64,000 nucleotides of DNA from Xenophilus arseniciresistens (GTDB lineage Bacteria; Pseudomonadota; Gammaproteobacteria; Burkholderiales; Burkholderiaceae_C): contig NZ_JAQIPB010000012.1 in assembly GCF_028023875.1 (NCBI RefSeq), forward strand, positions 111,149 through 175,148. Reading direction: 5' to 3'. Within the stretch, counting starts at the first letter, position 1. Each line of letters begins with the position of its first letter. The translations under genes were made by a program, and so were the position numbers. Below are positions 56,310 through 64,000 of this stretch, one piece after another. A model generated the notes under the pieces. It saw only the letters and a program-made list of their open reading frames with translations, was not told where the DNA came from and made no database searches.

Positions 56310-57575
56310 ATGAGCAACAGCCTGGCACCTCGTATTGAAGCGGAATTGGCGGCACTGCCGGTGCCTGTTGCCATTGCCTTGCCCGATGGGCGCCGCATCG
56401 AGCCCGCGGGCGCCCGGCTGCGACTGGCGTTCTCGCGCTGGTCCAGCGTGGCAAAGCTTGCGGCCCGGCAGATCGGCAGCGTGGCCGAGGACTATGTGGA
56501 GGGCCTGGTCCAGATCGAGGGTGCGATGCGCGACCTGATGCAGGCAGCCGCGGCCTTGATGCCGGGCCAGCCCGTGCAGACGCAGACGGGCTGGTGGTCG
56601 CGCCTGCTGCGCGATGCCAAATCCCGCGGCGCGCACACCCGGCAAAGGGACAGCGAGCAGATCCAGTTCCATTACGACGTTTCCGACGATTTCTATGCGC
56701 TGTGGCTGGACCCGCGGCGCGTCTATTCCTGCGCCTACTTTCGGGAGCCCTCGCTGGACATCGCCCAGGCGCAGGCGGCCAAGCTCGATCACATCTGCCG
56801 CAAGCTGCGCCTGCAGCCGGGCGAGCGCTTCCTGGACATCGGCTGCGGCTGGGGCGCGCTGCTGCTGTGGGCGGCCGAGCACTACGGCGTGGATGCCACG
56901 GGCATCACGCTGTCGCAGAACCAGCATGCGCATGTGGAGGCACTGATTGCCGAGCGCGGCCTGGGCGACAGAGTGCGGGTGAAGCTGATGGACTACCGCG
57001 AGCTCGAAGGCAGCATGGTCTTCGACAAGATCGCCTCGGTGGGCATGTTCGAGCACGTGGGCCATGTGCAGATGCCGCACTACTTTCGCGGCGTGGCGCA
57101 ACTGCTGGTGCCGGGTGGGCTGACCCTGCAGCATGGCATCACGGCCGGGGCGCTGGCACACCAGCAACTGGGCGCGGGCATGGGGGACTTCATCGAGAAG
57201 TACATCTTCCCGGGCGGCGAGCTGATGCATGTGAGCAGCGTGCTGCAGGACATTGCCCGGGCCGGCCTCGAGATGGTCGACACCGAAAACCTGCGCCCCC
57301 ACTACGCCCGCACGCTGTGGGCCTGGTCCGATGCGCTGGAGGCCCAGTTGGCGCCCGCGCTTGCGGTGCTGCAGAAGACCGCAGGTGCCGAGCGGGCCGA
57401 GCGCATCCTGCGCGCCTACAGGCTCTATCTGTCCGGCTGTGCCATGAGCTTCGAGCAGGGCTGGATCTCCCTGCACCAGATGCTGTGCGCCCGGCCCGAC
57501 GGCCAGGTCCATGCCCATGGCATGCGCGGCGCACAGACGGACTATCCCTTCACGCGCGACTACATCTACAACTGA
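56310..57575 (+). CDS. Cyclopropane-fatty-acyl-phospholipid synthase family methyltransferase
   Basis: 421 residues, MSNSLAPRIEAELAALPV. An N-terminal lipid-binding part (about 1-105), then HYDVSDDFYALWLDPRRVYSCAYF, the SAM site LDIGCGWGALLLWAAEHYGVDATGITLS and the active-site area SVGMFEHVGHVQMPHYF. The C-terminus has FIEKYIFPGGEL. It would add a methylene (or methyl) to unsaturated phospholipid chains using SAM. E. coli Cfa is 382 residues; this is one of the longer paralogous forms, so the exact product is not certain. It is followed after 17 bases by DUF1840. Confidence 0.9.
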   Translation: MSNSLAPRIEAELAALPVPVAIALPDGRRIEPAGARLRLAFSRWSSVAKLAARQIGSVAEDYVEGLVQIEGAMRDLMQAAAALMPGQPVQTQTGWWSRLLRDAKSRGAHTRQRDSEQIQFHYDVSDDFYALWLDPRRVYSCAYFREPSLDIAQAQAAKLDHICRKLRLQPGERFLDIGCGWGALLLWAAEHYGVDATGITLSQNQHAHVEALIAERGLGDRVRVKLMDYRELEGSMVFDKIASVGMFEHVGHVQMPHYFRGVAQLLVPGGLTLQHGITAGALAHQQLGAGMGDFIEKYIFPGGELMHVSSVLQDIARAGLEMVDTENLRPHYARTLWAWSDALEAQLAPALAVLQKTAGAERAERILRAYRLYLSGCAMSFEQGWISLHQMLCARPDGQVHAHGMRGAQTDYPFTRDYIYN

Positions 57576-57592
57576 CCCAGGAGGTAAGCCCT

Positions 57593-57919
57593 ATGCTCTA
57601 TCGCTTCAAATCCCAAGCCAGCGCCGACGTGCTGATGCTCGAAGGCCATGCCCGGCCGCTGCTCGAGATCATGGGCAAGTCCGCCGGCAGCAGCGGCATC
57701 ATCACCGTGGACCAGATGCCCGGCGCCATCTCGGCGCTGCAGGCCGCGTCCGAGCGCGAGGCCGAGCAGGGCCGCCACAACCACGACGCCCATGCCGCGG
57801 AGGACCATGAAGCCGCCGCCGAGATCCAGCATGTGGGCCTGCACCAGCGCGCCGCGCCGCTGATCAAGATGATGCGCGAATCCATGGCGGAGAACAGAGA
57901 CATCGTCTGGGGCACCTGA
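57593..57919 (+). CDS. DUF1840 family protein
   Basis: 108 residues from MLYRFKSQASADVLMLEGHA after CCAGGAGGTAAGCC, a very strong ribosome site. DUF1840 blocks: ADVLMLEGHARPLLEIMGK, ITVDQMPGAISALQAA, then a His/Glu/Ala-rich middle (HNHDAHAAEDHE) and VGLHQRAAPLIKMMRESM. Small, cytoplasmic, nearly restricted to betaproteobacteria, function unknown. It shares the transcript of the Cfa-type gene and ends at a strong terminator. Confidence 0.9.
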   Translation: MLYRFKSQASADVLMLEGHARPLLEIMGKSAGSSGIITVDQMPGAISALQAASEREAEQGRHNHDAHAAEDHEAAAEIQHVGLHQRAAPLIKMMRESMAENRDIVWGT

Positions 57920-57936
57920 GTCCCGCCCTGCAGAAT

Positions 57937-57967
57937 AAAAAAGGTGCGCCCGCGGCGCACCTTTTTT
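57937..57967 (+). terminator. Intrinsic terminator after DUF1840, bidirectional
   Basis: A 14-bp stem AAAAAAGGTGCGCC/GGCGCACCTTTTTT with a CGC loop. It serves the plus-strand DUF1840 gene and, with its A/T flanks, the convergent Bug gene. Confidence 0.92.
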
Positions 57968-58016
57968 CGTTGCAGGTTCGGGCGGGTGGCCCCGCTGGCC
58001 CCGCTGGCCGCGCGCC

Positions 58017-59036
58017 TTAGTCCACCTTGGCGCCCGAGTCCTTGACCACCTGCGCCCACTTCTCATGCTCGCGCGCGATGTGCTGGGCAAATTCGGCCGG
58101 TGAGCTGCCGCTGGGAATGGCGCCCTGGGCGAGCATCTTCTCTTTCACCTCGGGGGTGGCCAGCGCGCGCGCCAGGGCCTGATGCACGCGCTGCACGACG
58201 GCAGGCGCGGTGCCTGCGGGGGCCAGCAGCCCGAACCAGGAACTGGCCTCGAAGCCCTTGAGCGCCGGGCCGCCGGCTTCTTCCACCGTGGGCACGTCGG
58301 GCAGCGCGGCCGATCGCTGGCTGCTGGTCACGGCCAGGGCCTTGAGCTTGCCGGCCTTGATCTGCTGCATGGACGAGGGCAGGTTGTCGAACATCACGTC
58401 GGCATTGCCGGCCACCATGTCGAGCAGGGCCGGGGCCGAGCCCTTGTACGGCACATGGGTCATCTGCACGCCGGTCATGCGCTTGAACAGCTCGCCGGCC
58501 AGGTGGATGGAGGTGCCGCTGCCGCTGGAGGCCATGTTGAACTGGCCCGGCTGCGCCTTGGCCTTGGCGATGAAGCTGGCCACCGAGTCGATGCCCATCT
58601 GCCTGGCCTTGTCGGCGTTCATCTCCATCACGTTGGGCACGGCCGCGACCATGGTGATGGGCACGAAGTCCTGGATCGGGTCGAAAGGCAGCTTGGGATA
58701 GAGCGCGCGGTTGATGCCATGCGTGCCCACCGTGCCCATCAGCAGCGTGTAGCCGTCGGCGGGCGCGCGCGCCACGATCTCGGTGCCCACATTGCCGCCC
58801 GCACCCGCGCGGTTGTCGACGATGAAAGCCTGACCCAGGGCCTTGCTCAGCTCGGGGGCCACGGCGCGGGCCAGGATGTCGGTGGTGCCGCCGGCGGCAA
58901 AGGGGACGACGATGCGCACCGGCTTGCTGGGCCAGGCCTCCTGGGCCAGACCGGGAAGGGGGGCGGCCGCCAGGGCGGCGGTTGCGCAAAAGGCGGTACC
59001 CAGCCATTGGCGGCGGGTGCGGGCGCGGATCATCAT
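58017..59036 (-). CDS. Bug-family (TctC) periplasmic substrate-binding protein
   Basis: 339 residues from [16 protein letters not shown] after AGGAGAGCC. The signal peptide, with RRQW (twin-Arg-like), ends at GLAQEAWP. Bug blocks: [55 protein letters not shown] and [12 protein letters not shown]. It binds a small carboxylate; no membrane partners are adjacent. Its upstream neighbour on the same strand is the TerC gene, 129 bases away, which is functionally unrelated. Confidence 0.93.
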   Translation of the reverse strand: MMIRARTRRQWLGTAFCATAALAAAPLPGLAQEAWPSKPVRIVVPFAAGGTTDILARAVAPELSKALGQAFIVDNRAGAGGNVGTEIVARAPADGYTLLMGTVGTHGINRALYPKLPFDPIQDFVPITMVAAVPNVMEMNADKARQMGIDSVASFIAKAKAQPGQFNMASSGSGTSIHLAGELFKRMTGVQMTHVPYKGSAPALLDMVAGNADVMFDNLPSSMQQIKAGKLKALAVTSSQRSAALPDVPTVEEAGGPALKGFEASSWFGLLAPAGTAPAVVQRVHQALARALATPEVKEKMLAQGAIPSGSSPAEFAQHIAREHEKWAQVVKDSGAKVD

Positions 59037-59165
59037 GCAAGGCTCTCCTGAGTGATGGAGCTGCGGCAGCGTCCGGTGCGGCAGATGCGCGGCGCCGCCG
59101 TCGCGGTGGGGGCCGGATGGGCCTGCCTGCGTTTTAGCGGCCATCCGCGCGGGCGTCGCCCGGTG

Positions 59166-60761
59166 TTAACCCCGGTCAGCTGCGCCTTGGAGGGGCGAAT
59201 GCGCCAGCTCGTCGGCGCTCAGCCGGCGCACCGCCACCAGCCCGATGCGCTGCTCGTCCGCCTCGAGGATGCGGAACTCGATGCCATCGTGACGCACGGT
59301 CTGTCCCACCCCGGGCAGATGACCGAACTCGGCCAGCAGATAGCCGGCGACGGAGCTGTAGCTGTCGTCTTCGCTCAGCAGGCCCTGGGTGTCCAGGAGG
59401 CGCTCGAGCTGGTGCAGATCGGCAGAGCCGGCCACATGCCACAGCCCTTCGCCCTGGGCCTGGATCTCGAGGGATTCGTCCTCGTCGGGGAACTCGCCGG
59501 CAATGGCCTCCAGCACGTCGATGGGCGTGACCACGCCCTGCACCTGGCCGTACTCGTCTGTCACCAGCGCCAGCTGGCCGCGCGCGTGGCGCAGGATGTC
59601 GATCGCACGCATCACGCTGGTGCTCGCGGGCAGATACAGCGGCGCGCGCACGTAGCCGGCCTGCGCGTCCAGCCGGCCGTGCTGCGTGACCGCGCCCAGC
59701 AGGTCCTTCACGCGCGCCACGCCCAGCACCTCGTCGAGCGAGCCACGGCAGATCGGGAACAGACTGTGCGGCGTGGCCAGCAACTGCGCGCGCAGCTGCC
59801 CGCCGTCCTCCTCCACATCCGCCCAGGAGATGTCGCCACGCGGCGTCATGATCGTGCGTACCGTGCGGTCGGCCAGCGAGAGCACGCCGCCCACCATCTG
59901 CCGCTCCTCGGGCGCGAAGGCCGGTGCTTGCGCCAAGGAGGCCTGCTGGCCGTCGCCGCCGGGCTGCGGCTGGCCGTGCAGCCGGCTGCCCAGCAGGCGC
60001 AGCACGGTCTCGGCCGTGCGCTCGCGCAGCGGCTGGGTGGCTTGCTGGCGCGCCTGGTTGCGCCGGGCCCACTGGTTGAAGAACTCGATCAGGATCGAAA
60101 AACCGATGGCCGCATAGAGGTAGCCCTTGGGCAGGTGGAAGCCCAGGCCCTCGGCCACCAGCGAGAGGCCGATCATGAGCAGGAAGCTCAGGCACAGCAT
60201 CACCACCGTCGGATGCGCATTCACGAAACGCGTCAGCGGCCTGGAGGCCAGCAGCATCACGGCGATGGAGATCACCACCGCGGCCATCATCACGGGCAGT
60301 TCGTCCACCATCCCCACGGCCGTGATCACGGCATCGAGCGAGAACACGGCATCCAGCACCACGATCTGCGCCACCACCACGCCGAAGCCTGCATAGGCGA
60401 CCTGCGTGCGCTGGGTGTGAACCACGCCCTCCAGTCTTTCATGCAGCTCGGTCGTGGCCTTGTAGAGCAGGAACAGGCCGCCGCCCAGCAGGATCAGGTC
60501 GCGGCCCGAAAAGGGCTTGCCCCAGACGCTGAACAGCGGCGCCGTCAGCGTCACCAGCCACGAGACCACCGACAGCAGCGCCAGGCGCATCAGCAGCGCC
60601 AGGCTCAGGCCGATGACGCGCGCGCGGTCACGCTGATGGGGCGGCAGCTTCTCGGCCAGGATGGCGATGAAGATCAGGTTGTCGATGCCCAGCACGATCT
60701 CGAGCACGACCAGCGTCAGCAGCCCCGCCCAGGCGGCCGGGTCGGTCAGCAGTTCCATCAT
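59166..60761 (-). CDS. TerC-family membrane protein with CBS pair and CorC/HlyC domain
   Basis: 531 residues, [21 protein letters not shown]. The TerC domain (about 1-240, seven helices) has [20 protein letters not shown] and [15 protein letters not shown], the paired acidic metal sites. CBS domains lie at about 290-425 ([40 protein letters not shown]), and a CorC/HlyC transporter-associated domain at about 440-525. It matches the YegH/YoaE group. TerC proteins export Mn2+ or help metalate exported enzymes; the CBS pair may sense nucleotides. It has a leader of about 180 bases on the minus strand. Confidence 0.9.
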   Translation of the reverse strand: MMELLTDPAAWAGLLTLVVLEIVLGIDNLIFIAILAEKLPPHQRDRARVIGLSLALLMRLALLSVVSWLVTLTAPLFSVWGKPFSGRDLILLGGGLFLLYKATTELHERLEGVVHTQRTQVAYAGFGVVVAQIVVLDAVFSLDAVITAVGMVDELPVMMAAVVISIAVMLLASRPLTRFVNAHPTVVMLCLSFLLMIGLSLVAEGLGFHLPKGYLYAAIGFSILIEFFNQWARRNQARQQATQPLRERTAETVLRLLGSRLHGQPQPGGDGQQASLAQAPAFAPEERQMVGGVLSLADRTVRTIMTPRGDISWADVEEDGGQLRAQLLATPHSLFPICRGSLDEVLGVARVKDLLGAVTQHGRLDAQAGYVRAPLYLPASTSVMRAIDILRHARGQLALVTDEYGQVQGVVTPIDVLEAIAGEFPDEDESLEIQAQGEGLWHVAGSADLHQLERLLDTQGLLSEDDSYSSVAGYLLAEFGHLPGVGQTVRHDGIEFRILEADEQRIGLVAVRRLSADELAHSPLQGAADRG

Positions 60762-61064
60762 GCGCGCGCTCCCTTTGGGCGGCGCGCATGCCGCGCGCGC
60801 GCACGGTCGCCGCCGGCAGGGGCGAACTCAGCGCGAGCAGGAAGCAGGGGAGATGACCGGAGAGGAGAGGCCGTGGCGCAGGCTGGTCGCCTGCAGAGGA
60901 TGCTGGCGCAGGCCAGCACCCGACTGGGAGGTTCGGAAGGCATGCGCGCCACTATAGGGCGCGGGCCTTCGCGATCCGGGACGAAGCCCCGGGCTGCGGC
61001 GGGCTGTCGCCAGCGGTCAGGGTCTGGTCAGCCTGCGTTCAGGCCCGGCTTCGCTGCGGCGCGT
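60762..61064 (-). promoter_or_regulatory. Long TerC leader with a possible promoter; no gene seen
   Basis: Read on the minus strand, TATAGT (complement of 60951-60956) is a possible -10, implying a leader of roughly 180 bases before the TerC start. The leader contains repeated CTGCGCCA-type stretches able to pair. I looked for the yybP-ykoY manganese riboswitch often found before terC genes and could not identify its core with confidence. Confidence 0.3.
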
Positions 61065-61907
61065 TCAATGCGCAGAAAGCAGGCCCAGGCCCAGCAGCAC
61101 GAACAGCAGCGCCCCCAGCGCGAGCCGGTAGTACACGAAGACCATGTAGCTGCGCGAGGACACGATCCGCAGGAACCACACGATGACGCCATAGCCCACC
61201 ACGAAGGCGATCACGGTGGCCAGCGCCGTCGGGCCCGGCGCGACCGGGCCGGCCACGCCCCAGCTCTTGATCAGCTGATAGAAGCCCGAGGCCATGACTG
61301 CGGGCACGGCCAGCAGGAAGGAATAGCGGGCCGCCGCCTCACGGGTGTAGCCCATCAGCAGGCCGGCCGTGATGGTGCCGCCCGAGCGCGAGACGCCGGG
61401 AATCAGCGCCATGGCCTGGGCCAGGCCGTAGACCAGGCCGTGCTGCCAGCTCAGGGTCTTGAGCTCGCGCGTCTTGCTGCCGTGGCGGTCGGCCCAGGCC
61501 AGCACCAGCGCGAACAGCATCAGCATGGTGGCGGTGATGTAGAGATTGCGCAGCGAAGTCTCGATCGCATCCTTGAACAGCAGCCCCAGCACCGCGATAG
61601 GCAGGGTGCCGATGATGATCAGCCAGCCCATGCGCGCGTCGGGGTGCATGCCGCCACGGTTGGCGCCCGGCACCAGCGAGGCGAACCAGGCGCGCAGGAT
61701 GCGCAGGATGTCGTGGCGGAAATAGATCAGCACCGCCAGCTCGGTACCGAGCTGCGTGATGGCCGTGAAGCTGGCGCCCGGGTCCACGCCCGAGGGCAGC
61801 ATGGGGCCAATGATGCGCAGGTGGGCGCTGGAGGAAATGGGAAGGAATTCGGTCAGGCCTTGAACCAGGCCGAGAAAGGCTGCTTCCAGCCAGGACACAA
61901 CACCCAT
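61065..61907 (-). CDS. uppP: Undecaprenyl-diphosphate phosphatase (BacA)
   Basis: 280 residues from [23 protein letters not shown]; the longer in-frame start at 62012 adds a non-family tail. About eight membrane helices. Active-site motifs are [13 protein letters not shown] and [17 protein letters not shown], with Glu, Ser and Arg residues intact. It recycles C55-PP to C55-P for peptidoglycan and other wall polymers; extra copies raise bacitracin tolerance. Monocistronic, divergent from the porin gene. Confidence 0.95.
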   Translation of the reverse strand: MGVVSWLEAAFLGLVQGLTEFLPISSSAHLRIIGPMLPSGVDPGASFTAITQLGTELAVLIYFRHDILRILRAWFASLVPGANRGGMHPDARMGWLIIIGTLPIAVLGLLFKDAIETSLRNLYITATMLMLFALVLAWADRHGSKTRELKTLSWQHGLVYGLAQAMALIPGVSRSGGTITAGLLMGYTREAAARYSFLLAVPAVMASGFYQLIKSWGVAGPVAPGPTALATVIAFVVGYGVIVWFLRIVSSRSYMVFVYYRLALGALLFVLLGLGLLSAH

Positions 61908-62059
61908 GGGCAACTCTTCGATCACTGCACGCAGGCGGGCCGCCGGCGTCGCTGGGGCGCGAGTGTCGCACGGCCGGCCGAGGGGCCTTGGTGCCCTCGA
62001 AATGACAGTCAAGCACCAAATGTGTCCGCTAGACGCAACACTCCAAAATGAATAAAAAA

Positions 62060-62071
62060 CGGGTTAACCCG
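62060..62071. promoter_or_regulatory. Perfect 12-bp palindrome in the uppP-porin gap
   Basis: CGGGTTAACCCG, in an AT-rich island preceded by AATAAAAAA, about 110 bases before the porin start and 153 from uppP. Possible operator or promoter-associated site. The porin leader also has a CCCGGG/CCCGGG hairpin (about 62115-62142). Confidence 0.4.
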
Positions 62072-62180
62072 ATGTCACGTAACTGACTTCTTGTGGCTAG
62101 AGACTCCAATTCGTCCCGGGTTTGGTGCCCGGGGACTCCGCTTACGACGAGAAGCGCTTCCACATCCTGGAGTTCTACGA

Positions 62181-63401
62181 ATGAAAAAGACTTTTGCAGC
62201 CCTCGCTGCACTGGCGCTGTGCGGCGCCGCATCGGCCCAATCCTCGGTGACCCTGTTTGGCGTGGTGGACGTTGCAGTCAGCAATGTCTCCAACAAGGCT
62301 GAGCGCGTGTACACGCTGGCCGACCTGGTCAACCCCTCGCTGCTGCCCGACAGCATCAAGGTCGGCCGCACCGAACTGCGCAACTCGGGCCTGAGCTCGA
62401 GCCGTCTGGGCTTCCGTGGTGTGGAAGACCTGGGTGGCGGCCTGACGGCCGGCTTCTGGCTTGAATCGCCCCTGACCAACGATGACGGCGGTGGCCTGAG
62501 CGCCTTCAGCCGCCGTTCGACCGTCAGCCTGGCTGGCAGCTTCGGTGAACTGCGTTTCGGCCGCGACTCCACCCCCGGCAAGCTGGTGGACGACGCCTTC
62601 GATCCGTTCGGCGCCACCGGCATCGGCGGCAACCTGATTGCCACCGCCTACAGCCACAGCCGCCTGAGCAACACCGCTCAGTACTTTCTGCCCAAGGGTC
62701 TGGGCGGCGTGTACGGCAACGTGATGTACGCCTTCCACGAGCGCACCGAATTCGAACCCCTGGCCTCGAACCAGCGTGATTCGAAGGCCGGCCGTTACTT
62801 CGGCGGCCGCATCGGCTTCGCCAACGGCCCGCTGGACGTCGCCATGTCCTATGGCCAGCTCGATGGCGCTTCGGTGAGCACCGACACCATCAACATCACG
62901 ACCGACCGCACCACCAAGAACAAGATCCTGAACGCTGGCGTCACCTATGACTTCGGCGTGGTCAAGCTCTTCGGTATGTACTCGCAGAACCGCCAGGAGC
63001 GCAGCACGCTGCTGGCCGACTACAACAACGGCTTCCTGGCCATCGACCCCAAGACCAAGGTGCAAGGCTACCTGCTGGGCGTGACGGTGCCGGTCGGTGC
63101 GGGCCTGATCCGCGCCAGCTACGCACACGTCAAGTACGACGACAACACCGTCGGCACCCTGGCCAACCTGTGGAACCCCATCGAAGACCGCAAGGCCAAC
63201 AAGTTCGCGCTGGGCTACCAGCACAACCTGTCCAAGCGCACGGCCCTGTACGCCACGGTGGCTCGCGTGAGCAACAAGAACGGTGCAGCCCTGACCGTGG
63301 GCGGCCCGGCTCTGACCTCGGCTCAACTGGCTTACGGCGGTGCCAACTACCGCATGAAGAACTCGACCGGTTACGAGTTCGGCCTGCGTCACTCCTTCTG
63401 A
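62181..63401 (+). CDS. Outer-membrane porin (Omp32-like)
   Basis: 406 residues, signal peptide MKKTFAALAALALCGAASAQ, mature start SSVTLFGVVDVAVSNV, the hallmark of Burkholderiales general porins. It is a 16-strand trimeric barrel: SSRLGFRGVEDLGGGLTAGFWLES, FSRRSTVSLAGSFGELRFGRD and the terminal STGYEFGLRHSF with the C-terminal Phe. Omp32 of Delftia is anion selective; the same is likely. Codon use is biased to CTG, CGT and AAG-type preferred codons, consistent with high expression. A GGAG site and a terminator 187 bases after the stop frame it. Confidence 0.95.
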   Translation: MKKTFAALAALALCGAASAQSSVTLFGVVDVAVSNVSNKAERVYTLADLVNPSLLPDSIKVGRTELRNSGLSSSRLGFRGVEDLGGGLTAGFWLESPLTNDDGGGLSAFSRRSTVSLAGSFGELRFGRDSTPGKLVDDAFDPFGATGIGGNLIATAYSHSRLSNTAQYFLPKGLGGVYGNVMYAFHERTEFEPLASNQRDSKAGRYFGGRIGFANGPLDVAMSYGQLDGASVSTDTINITTDRTTKNKILNAGVTYDFGVVKLFGMYSQNRQERSTLLADYNNGFLAIDPKTKVQGYLLGVTVPVGAGLIRASYAHVKYDDNTVGTLANLWNPIEDRKANKFALGYQHNLSKRTALYATVARVSNKNGAALTVGGPALTSAQLAYGGANYRMKNSTGYEFGLRHSF

Positions 63402-63455
63402 CGCAAGCCGCCCGGGCGCCGACGTCTGCTGGCGCTTCGACGAAAGCGTCCGGGT

Positions 63456-63473
63456 GCGGGCCGCAAGGCCCGC
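63456..63473 (+). other. Hairpin after the porin gene
   Basis: GCGGGCC-GCAA-GGCCCGC, a perfect 7-bp stem with a stable tetraloop and no T tract, 55 bases after the porin stop. It may protect the mRNA 3' region. Confidence 0.4.
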
Positions 63474-63587
63474 GACCGCTGTGCCCATGATGCAAGACAT
63501 GGGCGCGGCGTGAGCAGGTCGATGCGCATCCACGGATGCGCAGAGGCCTTCATTCCAAGTTTCTCCAAGGAGCCTTCTGGTTCATTC

Positions 63588-63614
63588 AGCCCGCCGATGT
63601 GCGGGCTTTTTTTT
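63588..63614 (+). terminator. Intrinsic terminator of the porin transcript
   Basis: AGCCCGC (63588-63594), 6-base loop, GCGGGCT (63601-63607), then seven T residues. Confidence 0.92.
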
Positions 63615-63644
63615 GCGCGCGCGGTGCCTTGCCGGCCGTGCGAT

Positions 63645-63812
63645 CACTTTTTCATCGCCGGGCCGCCCCAAGATGAAAAACACCCCCTCGGGGGGCAGCG
63701 GACCTCGCGAAGCGGGGGAGCGTGGGGGCACTTTTTCATCGCTGGGCCGCCCCAAGATGAAAAACACCCCCTCGGGGGGCAGCGGACCTCGCGAAGCGGG
63801 GGAGCGTGGGGG
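63645..63812. repeat. Two tandem copies of an 84-bp repeat
   Basis: Copy 1 is 63645-63728 and copy 2 is 63729-63812; 83 of 84 bases are identical, the one change being C63659 against T63743. Each unit has TTTTTCATC and GATGAAAAA as a 9-bp inverted repeat around a GC-rich core, then CCCCCTCGGGGGG, then a purine-rich end (GCGGGGGAGCGTGGGGG). A third copy is begun by CAC only. No coding role is credible. Similar C/G-tract intergenic repeats are familiar to me from Comamonadaceae genomes, but I cannot check. Confidence 0.9.
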
Positions 63813-63815
63813 CAC

Positions 63816-63841
63816 AAAAAAGCCGGGGCAGGCCCCGGCTT
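63816..63841 (-). terminator. Intrinsic terminator for the minus-strand Bug gene
   Basis: A 10-bp perfect stem AAGCCGGGGC/GCCCCGGCTT (63820-63829 with 63832-63841), 2-base loop. On the minus strand it ends in a run of T (A residues 63816-63821). It lies 41 bases after the Bug stop. Confidence 0.88.
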
Positions 63842-63882
63842 GATGATCGGTCTGCTGCCGCGCTGGCAGCAGTGCGCCGGCT

Positions 63883-64000
63883 TCAGTCCGCGTAGGCGCC
63901 CGCGGCCTTGATGACGGGGCCGAACCGGGCGACTTCGGCCTGCACGAACTTCTTGTGCTCGGCCGGCTCCACGCGCTTGTCGTTGACCACCACCGCGCCC
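63883..64000 (-). CDS. Bug-family (TctC) periplasmic binding protein, C-terminal end
   Basis: Only the last 38 codons and the stop are in the window; the gene enters from the right edge. The end VEPAEHKKFVQAEVARFGP and VIKAAGAYAD is the typical C-terminus of Bug proteins (W/F-x2-VIKAAGAYAD). Nothing can be said about ligand. A terminator follows. Confidence 0.8.
   Translation of the reverse strand, partial: GAVVVNDKRVEPAEHKKFVQAEVARFGPVIKAAGAYAD

Noticed and set aside
60762..60960. yybP-ykoY manganese riboswitch before terC
   Set aside because: The expected conserved core could not be identified by eye; left as an unexplained leader.
59052..62051. A 999-codon plus-strand open frame across TerC and UppP genes
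   Set aside because: It is antisense to two clear membrane-protein genes and has a Gln/His/Arg composition typical of shadows.
63402..63882. CRISPR array at the 84-bp repeats
   Set aside because: There are only two units, directly adjacent with no spacers and longer than any CRISPR repeat.
63549..63911. Short frames within the 84-bp repeats (repeated peptide containing DEKHPLGGQRTS)
   Set aside because: They come from translating the repeat, have no ribosome site and cross the terminators.

Overview
The window reads as chromosomal DNA of a high-GC betaproteobacterium, most probably a Comamonadaceae member of the Burkholderiales (Acidovorax/Delftia/Comamonas type). The signs are: DUF3567, DUF1840, PhaM and WXXGXW proteins; several orphan Bug-family (TctC) periplasmic binding proteins; an Omp32-like porin; an FMN lactate dehydrogenase with LctP; and a ribosomal spc-alpha cluster that starts at rplN next to proC. 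The species call is inference. Both window ends cut a gene: a fumarylacetoacetase-family hydrolase on the left and a Bug protein on the right.

Layout. 1-5.4 kb: FAA hydrolase, DUF3108, DUF3567, AbrB-type permease and ChaN lipoprotein. 4.3-8.3 kb: a lactate module with lldD divergent from lctP-lldR and two LldR-like operators between them. 8.4-12.8 kb: purU, an lrgAB-type pair and a TonB-dependent receptor. 12.8-23 kb: a WXXGXW protein, a GDSL hydrolase, a fused acyl-CoA carboxylase with an AMP-forming acyl-CoA ligase, a divergent TetR regulator, and Bug and LivK-type binding proteins. 23-26.6 kb: a BM3-like P450-reductase fusion whose stop codon lies in the terminus of a 270-bp structured inverted-repeat element. 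26.6-37.9 kb: VOC, TraB/GumN, GltS, PhaM, FIST, GST, XRE regulator, CREST-like membrane protein, MFS-PlsC fusion, zinc-ribbon membrane protein and DUF3597.

38-46.7 kb: tgt-queA (queuosine), recG, LysE exporter, oxyR, dps, ubiA and proC. 46.8-56.1 kb: rplN-rplX-rplE-rpsN-rpsH-rplF-rplR-rpsE-rpmD-rplO-secY-rpmJ-rpsM-rpsK-rpsD-rpoA-rplQ, then an initiator tRNA. The block has a near-consensus promoter ahead of rplN, terminator-like hairpins around rpsD, and no infA between secY and rpmJ. 56.3-64 kb: Cfa-type methyltransferase, DUF1840, Bug protein, TerC-CBS-CorC protein, uppP, porin, two tandem copies of an 84-bp repeat, and the truncated Bug gene.

Most of the window is ordinary core chromosome. 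The parts most worth a second look are the 270-bp three-way-junction element at the P450 stop codon, the 84-bp tandem repeat, the paired palindromes at the start of the spc transcript, and the carboxylase-ligase-TetR locus. I found no CRISPR array, phage, transposase gene, toxin-antitoxin pair or obvious defence system.
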